Assembly (NCBI GenBank): GCA_029255685.2
Contig: CM055311.2
Location: 21,757,703-21,821,702, forward strand
Origin: Silene conica
Lineage: Eukaryota > Streptophyta > Magnoliopsida > Caryophyllales > Caryophyllaceae
Reading direction: 5' to 3'
DNA length: 64,000 nt
Below, piece by piece: positions 44,208 through 53,633 of the stretch. Both the position numbers and the translations under genes were made by a program. Position 1 is the first letter of the stretch; every line of letters starts with the position of its first letter. The notes below the pieces were generated by a model. The model did not search any database. It had not been told where the DNA came from and saw only the letters and a program-made list of their open reading frames with translations.

Positions 44208-47078
44208 ATGCGCAGGTCAGTTCAAGGAGAACTCCTGCCACTTGATCTCGAAATTGAGAGGACTCTTAGGGAAAGAAGAAAGCAACTTCTAGCAAATCAA
44301 GAGGGAGGGTCACCATCCTCTTTATTTCAAGAAGATCTTTTCGAGTTACCACCATCTTCACCAAAAACACCACCTTCGCAACCGAATTCACCCATCAATC
44401 CGCTTTCACCAAAAACACCACCTTTTACCTACTTTCCAGTTTTTCCTAAAGAGGAAGATAATATGGCAGAAGAAGCTACTATTGCCAGTCACTCCATGCC
44501 TCAGGCAAAGGACCTATACAAAGGGTTCACTTTACCTGCAGGTACTGGGAAGCCATTCGAGGCCAAGCCTGCCTATATTACTATTGTTGAAAGAAACCAA
44601 TTTGGAGGCTCGGCCAATGAGGATGCTGCTAAGCATATTGAAATCTTCACAGATTACATATGCTCTATAGCACCCCCAGAAGGAGTGACGCAGGACCAGA
44701 TTAAACAGACCATGTTTATCTTCTCCCTTAGGGACTCTGCGAGAGAGTGGTACAGAGACCTTGACCGCACTGCTGCGGGAGTTACAGATTGGAACACCTT
44801 AGCCTTAGCATTCTACAGGAAATATTACTCTGCATCAAAGACAAATGCTTTAAGAGCGCAGATCACTAATTTCAAGCAAGGTCCCAATGAAGACTTTAGC
44901 GAGGCGTGGGACAGGTTCAAGAGACTTGTTCGATCCATACCACACCACGGATTCGAACAATGGTTTCTTTGCAACCAGTTCTACAATGGCCTCTATGATG
45001 ACAACAGGGCCTACTTAGATGCTGCAGCTAATGGAAGATTCCAGGATAATTCAGGAGAGACTAAGGGTCTCAAGTTAATAGAAGATGTTGCTGTGCACCG
45101 TGCTGAGCATGGTACTTCCAGAGGAAATCAGAGGAAAAATGAGTACAACCTGTCAGCAATTGAGGCCTTGACGGCCAAGTTGGAAAAATTTGAGGCTGCA
45201 GGAAAGCTCGATCTTGGGAGTGGAAGAAAGGGAGGAATCTACCAGGTGAACGCCGTTCAGGACGGACCCTTCGCTTGTGAGAGGTGCGGTGGAGAAGGGC
45301 ATGTATCAAAGTTCTGTACCTCATCTAATGAAACATGTGCCGCTTTTCAGCATTACCGTGGGAACAATTTCTATGATCCGAATAATAACAATGTCCATCC
45401 CAACTTAAAGTGGACAAGCCAGAATGTTCAAAACCCACAGCACATGCAACCTCAGCAAAATTCCACTTATGTAACCCCACATAAACAAAACTTCCAAAGA
45501 CCACCTTTCAACCCTCAACCACCTTCTAATCCACCACCCAACACAGATGCTCTTATCCAAAATCTTATCGGGTTGGTTCAGAAGGAGTCGCAGGCTAGAG
45601 AGGCAGGGATGAATATGTTAGAGTCCCAGATTGCTCAGATTGCGAGCAAGAATGATACTAGGGCTCCGGGTCAACTTCCGACAAAGCCGGACCAGAAGAA
45701 GGAGACTCTTAACGTCGTGACCCTGCGAAGTGGAGCCAAAGTGGGGGCTGAGAAAGAAAAAAAGGCGAGTGACAGTGAAGTCGGTCGACCGACCGAAGAA
45801 TCTGGTCGACCGACCGCAGAGCAGGATCCGAAATTTTCGCCTGAACAGGAGACTGGTCGACCGACCGAAGATACTGGTCGACCGACCACTGAAGCAGAAC
45901 CTGAAGTTCCCTTTCGCCCAGAATTGCCGAACAACTTGCGGGATTTTCTTTTCCGGGGTGATAAGACCCCCAGGTTTTTAAAAAGGGCTGCAAATACGGA
46001 GTCCTCAGCTGCTCCTTTTCCAGAGAGACTCGTGCCTTCAAAGGATCAGGTATCTTTCGACAAATTTAAGGATGTGATTCGTTCATTAAATGTTCAAGTC
46101 CCATTTTTGGAATTAGTTCAACAAGTTCCTTCTTATCTTAAATTCATGAGACAACTTTTGTCAAGAAAGAGGTCTCTAGAAAAGGTTGAGTCTGTGGCTC
46201 TCACTGAAGAGTCATCCAGTTATTTAACACATGTCATTGCCCCTCATAAACTAGAGGACCCTGGAAGTTTTTCTGTCCCCTGTAATATAGGAACCTTCCC
46301 AGTAAAGAAGGCTCTATGCGACTTAGGTGCTAGTATAAGTGTCATGCCCCTAAGCGTTGCCTTAAAACTAGGAATGACCGAATTTGCAGTGACCAGTATG
46401 ACGGTTCAGATGGCAGATCGCACATCTATGGAACCTGTAGGGGTGTTAGAAAACATCCCTGTGCGTATTGACAGGTTTTTCTTCCCAGTCGACTTTGTTG
46501 TTTTGGACATCCCAGAGGATGCCCATATACCTATAATTCTAGGAAGACCCTTTCTTCACACTGCAGGTGCCATTATAGATGTAGGCACTGGAACTCTAAC
46601 TTTCAAAGTAGGCAAACATTCTATTATCTATGGCCTATCCTATAGAAAGAAGGATGCTATGACCCCCATCACATGTAATGCTATCACTTCTGAGAAGAAG
46701 TATGAGGTCATCACTACTTCTCCACCTTTATTACCTGTTCCTGTATCTGCTTTTACACCTCCGCCCCAGATTGGGAGCAATATGGAGGACACTTCTATTA
46801 TGACTATTGCAGGAACTGGTTTTGGGAAACCCAAGGAGAAGGAAGTCATCATCCAGAGAGGAGGAATGGGATGCCTAAGCTATAAAGAAGATGAGGATCC
46901 AGACGTCGTGGATCGAAAGGAGAAAAAGAAGAAGAGGCAGGCTCAAGAAGAGGGACCGTCGCATATGCTTTGCGACGGAGGAAAGAAGATGTGTTTTGCC
47001 ACTAAGGCAAAAACCGTGGAGACTACGGCATGCCGTCAGAAGCCGTGGTCGGATATTTTCCGCATCTTCAGCGGATAG
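44208..47078 (+). CDS. Athila-like Gag-protease polyprotein, uninterrupted
   Basis: 956 codons from an ATG 101 bp after the PBS. It has a basic, Pro-rich N-terminus, then a plant Ty3 gag domain (about residues 90-290; AREWYRDLD, PHHGFEQWF, LDAAANG). The CCHC knuckle CERCGGEGHVSKFC starts at residue 357. A Pro/Gln linker carries four GRPT repeats (about 525-565) encoded by the 12-bp palindromes. A retropepsin-like protease follows, with Asp705 in DLGAS and ILGRPFLHTAGA downstream. A charged C-terminal tail follows. The ORF stops before any RT. Gag would build the particle and package RNA; the protease would process it; RT and integrase must come from elsewhere (inference). It is clearly homologous to the broken ORF at 15899-18775. 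Confidence 0.92.
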   Translation: MRRSVQGELLPLDLEIERTLRERRKQLLANQEGGSPSSLFQEDLFELPPSSPKTPPSQPNSPINPLSPKTPPFTYFPVFPKEEDNMAEEATIASHSMPQAKDLYKGFTLPAGTGKPFEAKPAYITIVERNQFGGSANEDAAKHIEIFTDYICSIAPPEGVTQDQIKQTMFIFSLRDSAREWYRDLDRTAAGVTDWNTLALAFYRKYYSASKTNALRAQITNFKQGPNEDFSEAWDRFKRLVRSIPHHGFEQWFLCNQFYNGLYDDNRAYLDAAANGRFQDNSGETKGLKLIEDVAVHRAEHGTSRGNQRKNEYNLSAIEALTAKLEKFEAAGKLDLGSGRKGGIYQVNAVQDGPFACERCGGEGHVSKFCTSSNETCAAFQHYRGNNFYDPNNNNVHPNLKWTSQNVQNPQHMQPQQNSTYVTPHKQNFQRPPFNPQPPSNPPPNTDALIQNLIGLVQKESQAREAGMNMLESQIAQIASKNDTRAPGQLPTKPDQKKETLNVVTLRSGAKVGAEKEKKASDSEVGRPTEESGRPTAEQDPKFSPEQETGRPTEDTGRPTTEAEPEVPFRPELPNNLRDFLFRGDKTPRFLKRAANTESSAAPFPERLVPSKDQVSFDKFKDVIRSLNVQVPFLELVQQVPSYLKFMRQLLSRKRSLEKVESVALTEESSSYLTHVIAPHKLEDPGSFSVPCNIGTFPVKKALCDLGASISVMPLSVALKLGMTEFAVTSMTVQMADRTSMEPVGVLENIPVRIDRFFFPVDFVVLDIPEDAHIPIILGRPFLHTAGAIIDVGTGTLTFKVGKHSIIYGLSYRKKDAMTPITCNAITSEKKYEVITTSPPLLPVPVSAFTPPPQIGSNMEDTSIMTIAGTGFGKPKEKEVIIQRGGMGCLSYKEDEDPDVVDRKEKKKKRQAQEEGPSHMLCDGGKKMCFATKAKTVETTACRQKPWSDIFRIFSG
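45783..45887. repeat. Two 21-bp-spaced palindrome pairs inside gag-pro
   Basis: GGTCGACCGACC starts at 45783, 45804, 45855 and 45876. Offsets are 21 bp in each pair and 72 bp between pairs, so reading frame is kept (7 and 24 codons) and each copy encodes GRPT. Copy 1 has the same layout at 17090-17194. Confidence 0.92.
46956..46978. repeat. CCGTCGCA/TGCGACGG inverted repeat near the gag-pro end
   Basis: 8-bp arms with a 7-nt loop inside the coding sequence. The same arrangement is at 15999-16021 in copy 1. The arms equal the core of the CACTA subterminal motif at 30660-32035, perhaps by chance. Confidence 0.6.
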
Positions 47079-47258
47079 TTGTTTTTAAGTTGCAATTTTA
47101 AGACAATTTACTTTATGTTGTGTGAGACTTTTTAGTTTTGTTTGCTAGTAGTTAAGACTTTAAGAATCGTTTTGGCATCTCGCGCATTGTTAGGCGCGCG
47201 TATTTTCTTGTCTTTTCAGGATTTACGAGAAAGAAACGAAGACCTCCAGAACTCCGCT

Positions 47259-47363
47259 GGTCGACCGACCAGAATCATCAGTCGGTCGACCAGAGGCGCT
47301 GTATCGCAGATTTTTCCGCTGTTCACAGGAGGTCGATCGACCAGAAACACCGGTCGGTCGACC
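47259..47363. repeat. Two 21-bp-spaced palindrome pairs in the 3' non-coding region
   Basis: 12-mers start at 47259, 47280, 47331 and 47352. Offsets are 21 bp in each pair and 72 bp between pairs, exactly as in the gag-pro module. Copy 1 shows the same at 15580, 15601, 15652 and 15673. Confidence 0.9.
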
Positions 47364-47445
47364 TACTGTCCGCTGCAGTCTTTCGTTTCTCTTCCTTAGA
47401 ACTCGTGAAATCAACTTGGATACTTGAGTGGCACTGCTGGCCACC

Positions 47446-47481
47446 AAAACCTCCCAGCTTACGCTGGTTTGGGGAGGTTTT
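47446..47481 (+). other. Hairpin 1 with GGTTTGGGG motif
   Basis: Stem AAAACCTCCC (47446-47455) pairs with GGGAGGTTTT (47472-47481), with a nested CCAGC/GCTGG stem. GGTTTGGGGAGG lies in the 3' arm. The LARD family has a related hairpin just after its ORF (23287-23335). Confidence 0.75.
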
Positions 47482-47584
47482 CCCCATGCACTTCATAACC
47501 CAGTGAGTTCTTTCCAATTTTTCCTTAGTTTTAATTTCTTTGCATCTTTCTTTCATTTTTTTTGAAACCTTTACTTAGGCTAAT

Positions 47585-47604
47585 GCACAATGGGGACATT
47601 GTGC
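47585..47604 (+). other. Hairpin 2 followed by GGTTTGGGG motif
   Basis: Perfect stem GCACAATG/CATTGTGC with loop GGGA, followed by GGGTTGGTTTGGGGAATGG. A counterpart lies near 23105-23145 in the LARD family. Confidence 0.78.
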
Positions 47605-49059
47605 GGGTTGGTTTGGGGAATGGTTTCGTGTTACATACATTGCATTTTGTCACACGTTTATTGCATTTTTGTCTTGCATCGTCCTTTTCTTTATTTTCTT
47701 TATATATACAAAAATCCAAAAAAATTAAAAAAATTCAAAAATTCTAAAAAAAATGCACGTTTATTTTAGCATATAGGTCGAGTCGGAACGAAAGTATTTC
47801 AAGGATGATTTAGCTATCTTACATGTCTATGCCTTTATCTTGCCTTGTCAACTTGTTTTAGTATGAAAGTCTTTTGCATACCTACGAGTTTTTGTCAATT
47901 TGTATATCTTGAGACTTGACTTATACCTTGGCAACCTACTATACATTCTAAGGTTTAGAGCTTATTTCCTGGTTTCATTCTTAAACCAGTTGTCTAGGAT
48001 GTGAGTAGTACTCCCCTTTGAACATGTTACATCAATATGCATAAACATGAGCTTGAATTGCTATATACTTGTTTTGCTATCTCGTTTTGTGAGTCTTGAT
48101 ACGTGCATTTGGGATCCCTTTTCTCATATTTACCCATAAGCTTCACATAGCCAAAATTGTCTTTTTATTTCCCCCTAAAACTACATCCCATACTTAGCCT
48201 ACCCTTCCAAGCTAGTATCCGTGGTCTTTGGTCTTTATTTTTTGAGGCATCTTGGTTTATATGCTATCATGAGCAATAAGAGAAAAGAAAAAGAAGGAAA
48301 GCAAGAAAAGAAAGAAAAAAAAAAAAAAAAAAAAAGAATAGAAAAATTCAGAAAAAGAAGGAAAGAAAAGGAAAACGGAAAAAAGTCAAAACGTACAGAA
48401 AAGAGGTCGACCGACCACTTATACAGGTCGGCCGACCACTTGTCATCATCAGATTCCAAATTTCGTTCCGGAAATTCCTTTCTTTTATATGTTATCACTC
48501 CTGTACCTCATTCAAAATATTTGGGAGTCCTTTCTTATATTTAATGTGAGAGTTGTGCTACAAAAGAGCACTTTCTTAATATCAAAAAAAAAAAGTTGTG
48601 AAGTTTGTTGTTGGAAATCAGTTTTACTAGCTTGGCTACTAACCCCACAATTCCAAAAACATCTTAACCACTTTTACCTTTTACCTCACATATCTTTCGT
48701 ACCTCATTTGCATGTATCTGGGTCATTTAATGAGATTGTTATACAAAGTTGTAGAATTCCTGTTCATGTTAGATTGCAGGCATGTTTTCATGGGTCGCAG
48801 TTAGGTGAGTGTCTCTACAAAAATTACTTCTTTCTATCTTTTACATATACTCACCCTTTGCTTCATGAGTGTCTCGAGCGTACCGCGAGAGTCCATGGTA
48901 TAAGTCCCTATAGTTTCTTTATTTGCAAATCTGACAACACCATAACTCGTTTGCATGATTTAAATGCTTTCTCATTTTGTACTTGGCATTGGTATAGGCT
49001 AACATGTAAATTTCGCTCTGAGATTAAAATCGTTCCATTAGTTACGATCGAGTCTATTT

Positions 49060-49079
49060 CTTGCTTGAGGGCAAGCAAG
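49060..49079 (+). other. Hairpin 3 next to the polypurine tract
   Basis: Stem CTTGCTTG/CAAGCAAG with loop AGGG, followed by GGTTTGGTTTGGGGAATT (the PPT, ending at 49097) and the 3' LTR. The LARD family has TTTGCTTG/CAAGCAAA beside its own PPT (21740-21759). Confidence 0.82.
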
Positions 49080-49097
49080 GGTTTGGTTTGGGGAATT

Positions 49098-50653
49098 TGA
49101 TACGTGTCTATTTTATGATGTTTTACATCTATTTTTACACGTATTTGGTCGCTCATTTACTATGTTTTAGCCTTTATTTCCCACAAATTGTGTACTTTCG
49201 TATTTTTATGCACTTTTGCAGATTTATGCGGAAAAGAGACGATTTGGCACCAAATTCGTATCCTCAAGTCTTTTGCTTAATTAGGAAATTAATGGAAAGT
49301 CAACTGGAGTCAAAATCAAGTACCAAGTGTCAAAACAGAAGAAAATCCGAAGACTTCCGTACAGAAGCGGTCGACCGACCACCCAAACGGGTCGGCCGAC
49401 CAGGCCTGATTTTCATAAAGCCCATATTTCCAAGAAAGGCCGGAAATAAGAGAAGTCCAGCAAGAAGTGGTCGACCGACCAGCCAAACGGGTCGGCCGAC
49501 CAGAACGAAGCCCATGCGATCCTTTTTCGGAAATAAAGTAGAATTAGAATTATAAGGAAACTCTTAGTTTTTACCCTATATAAACAAATCTTGTGATTAG
49601 GGTTAGGTATGCTTTTTCATATTTATGTTTGATATCTATTATCAATCCTTAGTATCTTTTATTCAATCTTTTACCATCTAGTTCATCTTTTATCATTATT
49701 CAAGAATTCTCAAGCATTCAATAAAGTTAGTTTCTTTCTGCCCCAATTCCAATTGTGGTAATTACTCTTTTAATCTAGCCTTTTATTATAGTTCTTATTT
49801 TTATTACAATTGTTAAGTTAGAATCCCAAGCTTTATTGAATCTTGCATGCTTAGATTATTTACTATGTTCTTCATGTTTATTCCCAATTTTACAATCGTC
49901 TTAACAGTCATGAGTAGCTAATTTTCATATGTTAGGATGTAGGGGATAATATGCATAGGTAAATAAAATCCGAAAATCCGACCTGTAGCAGGACCACGGT
50001 CGGCCGACTGGAATAGTCGGTCGGTCGACCGAGGCCGTGGTCGGCCGACCGGAGTAGCTGGTCGGTCGACCACTCGCGTATGTATTCTTGTTTCGTCTTT
50101 TCTTGTCAATTATAATATCCTGCAATGAGACCATAAGGAGACTTGTAGGACGTTAGTAATGACCTACCCAAGATTGAGAGATACGGGAAGGGCATTGGTT
50201 TACACCTTAAGACGGATAGGTTACTAAAGGCTGAAAGGTATGTAACCTGGAATTTAGGAATCACCCTTATTGTTGACACCCAATAATTGTGAGACCTAGG
50301 AACTAATAGCACAGGCCGAAAGGAGCTATTAGGTAGCATAGACCTAAAAAGATATGTTACACCCCCTTACGCGACTGCAATACATGTTGACCTTAGGATT
50401 TACTTTACCTTAGATATTTATTACCCGAACATCCTAGCATCCTCTTTTATTATATTTTATTCTCATCTTTTAATTTTTGTTTTGTTTTAATCTTTGCTTT
50501 AGATATAGTAATCAACCAATCAACCCCCAAATTTGTTACCTTTAAACATTAACATTAAGACAATAAACATTCCCCACCTCCTTGTGGTTCGACCCTGACT
50601 TTCACTATCTATTGTTAAAGTTAGGAATTATAAATTTTATCTTTGGTACCCTC
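49098..50653 (+). repeat. Athila-like copy 2, 3' LTR (main part)
   Basis: It matches 42515-44084. It is cut by the Tat insertion after CCCTC (50649-50653); the last 14 bp are at 60898-60911. Confidence 0.94.
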
Positions 50654-51200
50654 TGTTTTGGTAAAATTTCTACCGGGTCAATGTTTATGTGATGCGGGTC
50701 AAAGTGTCAACCAATATAAAGACTAACGTAGAAAATGAATACGAAAATTAAAGAGATAAACAACGACACGAGAGATTTTTGGTGACGCGGAAAAACCCGT
50801 TGAGGGAAACAACCGCGGGGGGAACGGAATCCCACCAATATTTTTACTATGATCGAAGATTTTCACTGTAGTGACGGATTACAAGTATTTTTCGAGAGTA
50901 GTAGGGTTTTACAACGTATGAACTGGATTAATAAAATGCCCTAGCTTCCTTTTTATAGTTGCGGATTTGAGCTCAATCAATTCAGTTTCTGGCGCTGGAA
51001 TATGGGAGGGAATATAGGGGAATATCCTCTTAGGGTTTTGACCCGTTCCCTTCCTTCAACAGCTCTTTTTCTGCTCTGGTCTGCGTCTAGTCTGCGTCTA
51101 GTCTGCGTCTAGTCTGCTTCTGATCTGCTTCTGTAGTGGGTTGCTGCTTCTGGGACTACTTATGGGCCCAACATTGTGGTGAGGATTTTTGGGCTAAACA
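50654..51200 (-). repeat. Tat element 3' LTR
   Basis: 547 bp, TGTTTTGG to GCTAAACA on the plus strand. It contains tandem 11-bp repeats (TCTGCGTCTAG, near 51082-51117) and a minus-strand TATAAAAAGG near 50948-50957. Confidence 0.94.
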
Positions 51201-51213
51201 ATTTCCCCCAAAT
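51201..51213 (-). promoter_or_regulatory. Polypurine tract of the Tat element
   Basis: The minus strand reads AAATTTGGGGGAAAT next to the 3' LTR. Confidence 0.85.
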
Positions 51214-51451
51214 TTTTGCTCAACTTGGCTTCAATTGGGCTGGAATTTTACTCTGCTTCCAAGGCGTGCCTCTGGAATTCATACGGGTAGTTGAGGTTTG
51301 CTGACGATGCGCACGTAGGCTACCCACTAGGTGTTTTTTTCCAACCACCCATTTATGGTATGTCCCCTCAAATATTTCAACTTCCCACTTGCATTTATTT
51401 TTTAACTTTTGAATTCAAATTTCCCTTTGTTTTTAACCGTTCACTTTTTGC

Positions 51452-51458
51452 TATAAAT
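51452..51458 (+). promoter_or_regulatory. Putative TATA box of the antisense ORF
   Basis: TATAAAT lies about 130 bp upstream of the ATG at 51582, on the plus strand, outside the LTR. This would give the antisense ORF its own promoter (inference). Confidence 0.45.
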
Positions 51459-51581
51459 TGCCTTTCCATCCGGCTTTTTTACTTTTACCATCTCCTCAAT
51501 TCACTTCTTTCACCTACTTTCTTTTCTCTTACTTTCTTTTTCACAGTAAAATTTATTTACCTTATCCTTCGAAGTTTTATA

Positions 51582-53633
51582 ATGTCTGCCCCTAGTTCTT
51601 CTGCTGTTACTCCTGCTGGATGCTCTTCTGGTTCCTCACCTGCGCTGGGGGTCTACTCTGGTCCCTTTTCATCACAGAAATTGTTGGCCCCTAGACATCT
51701 CTGTGATTCAGCCTTTGATGAGTCCCACGCGGCTTTAATCAAGGTCAGGTTCGGCTTCCCGGACGGGGTTGTCTACCACCTCCCCCTCGCCGGTGAGAAG
51801 GCGGACTTCGCGAGGGATGGGTGGACCTGTTTTTATGAATATCCCTTCCGCTTGGGTCTGAGATTCCCGTTTCCTAGTCTTATTGTTGATTTCCTGAAAT
51901 TGACTAAATTAGCCATGTGTCAGGTTGCTCCTCACGCATGGCGTATTCTGCTTAGCATATGTGCTTTGAACCGAGAGCGTGGTTTGAACATTGGGTTGGC
52001 GGATCTAGGCCAGTGGTTTAACCCTCGCTCTTTGGGTCATTTCCAGTGTACAATTCGTGGTCATGATAACATGCCTTCTGCTATTGTCTTTCCTACTTCT
52101 CCGGATGACAGTAAATGGTTCACCCGTTTCATCTTTGTCAAAATTGATACGTTGCCTTCTTCTCCTGATTATATTTTCTCTGCATGGCAGCCGATTGAAG
52201 GTATAGTTTCTATTCCGGGTTTATTTCTTGCTTTTTTGCCTTTGATGTTTTGTTCTTGTTTTGACAACTGGCGTGTTTTTCCAGGGCATAGCCTGGCAAA
52301 ACTTCCTGAGTCTGCGGATCCTGCTACTTCGAAGGCCAAGCTCCTGGACCTCCCTGCGGAGGAGAGGTCTTTCCCTAGGCTGGTCCAGGATTCTGCTGCT
52401 CCGGCGGCGAAGAAGGAGGGTATGGTGTCTTTTCTGTTTTAGTTATCTTCTTGAGCAGGGTTACACTTAACCTGTTCTGATTTTGCGTTTGTTTGATTTT
52501 CCAGGCAAGGCCAGGGTTGATGTGAGCAGAGTTATGCAACTGCGCAGAAAAAGATTTACTCCTGGGGACGCGGGGTCTTCAAAGAAAAAAGAAGGTTGAG
52601 ATTGCTGAGGGGAGCCCTGATGGAGCTGGGTCCCAGGCTGCCCCGATCGAGGTTGATACTCTTGATCCGGTCCAGGAGTCAGTTCCTGAGACTTCTTTTG
52701 TGGATCCGTCCCCTCTTGAGATCCCTCCCTCCATTCCTACTCCTGGCTTTAAGCCTGTACTAGAGCAGCTGCCTCGGACCTTTTCTGGAGAGTCCTCCTC
52801 TCCTCCTCTGCAGCTAGAGATTCCTGGAGGTTTTGGAGGACTTAAGACCAAGCTCTGGCCTACTCTGAACTCTTTGCTATTCCCTGCCTCTGCCTCCATT
52901 TTGAAGAAGCGTCCTTTTCAGGACTTGACTAGACATGCTGCAGAGGTGTCTTTTGAGGTAGGCTCTTTCTTTGGTTTTTTCTTTTTCTTTTTTTTTTTTT
53001 TTTTTTTTTTCTGATCTGGTTTGGTGTACTCAGGCTTTGGAGCTGGCATTGTGCACCAATCAACAGAGTGAGGCGTTGCTGGCGGATTTTCAGCGTATGA
53101 AGGCGGCTCATGATGATGCTGTGGAGAGGATGCAGGAGATGGAGGTGAAGCTGAAGTCGGAGGAGATCTTGAGGGCGAATCTAAGGCAGGCTGTTGAGCG
53201 CTTTCGTCGGGAGATAAGTATGGGCCAGGAAAAGCTTAAGGCTCAGGAGGAAGCCTCTCAGAATCAGTTGGCCGCAGCTCAGTCTAAACTGGAGCGGGCC
53301 TTAGCCTCAGAGGCTAATCTGGTTCTGAAGGTAGAGGCCCTGGAGCACAAAAAGGCTGGTCTGCAGAAAGCTTTGATCGAAGCTATTTCCTATACTGCTG
53401 CTGAGACCCGGATTAATTGTGTTAAGGAATTCCAGGAGGGTAGTCATACTACCTGGGACCTGTCTGCTCTGGAGGAGGCCTTTGCCGCAGATTTCCCTGA
53501 TGGCCTGAACATGGATCTGCTTTCGGATGATGAAGAAGAGGGTATGGTGGGGTCCCAAGACGCTGGAGAGGAGGTGTCCTCTGGCCCCACCAGTGCTGAT
53601 GCTGTTGCTGCTGGACCTGCTCCTGATGAGTAG
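51582..53633 (+). pseudogene. Antisense extra ORF of the Tat element (gypsy-type transposon protein), three exons
   Basis: Exon 1 51582-52419, exon 2 52505-52957, exon 3 53034-53633, with GT-AG introns 52420-52504 and 52958-53033 and matching phases. The exon sum is 1891 bp; removal of one A from the A6 run at 52585-52590 gives 630 codons with one continuous frame, so a single 1-nt insertion (or assembly error) breaks it. Exon 1 encodes a globular region (PHAWRILLSICALNRERGL) resembling, from memory, the Pfam putative gypsy-type transposon domain. Exon 2 is Pro/Ser-rich. Exon 3 is a long coiled coil (RMKAAHDDAVERMQEMEVKL onward) with an acidic C-terminus. Such antisense ORFs are known in Tat elements; function unknown. 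Confidence 0.78.

Larger units (their letters stand above)
47079..49097 (+). other. Non-coding 3' region of Athila-like copy 2
   Basis: 2 kb where pol and env-like genes of full Athila elements would be. It holds palindrome pairs (47259/47280, 47331/47352, 48405/48426), three hairpins each followed by a GGTTTGGGG-type purine-rich motif, an A-rich run (about 48310-48370), and a PPT next to the 3' LTR. ORFs here are low complexity. Confidence 0.75.

Noticed and set aside
51291..51581. N-terminal extension of the antisense ORF from 51291
   Set aside because: The extension is Phe/Leu-rich, overlaps the TATA-like sequence and 5' untranslated stretch, and the ATG at 51582 starts a typical soluble N-terminus.
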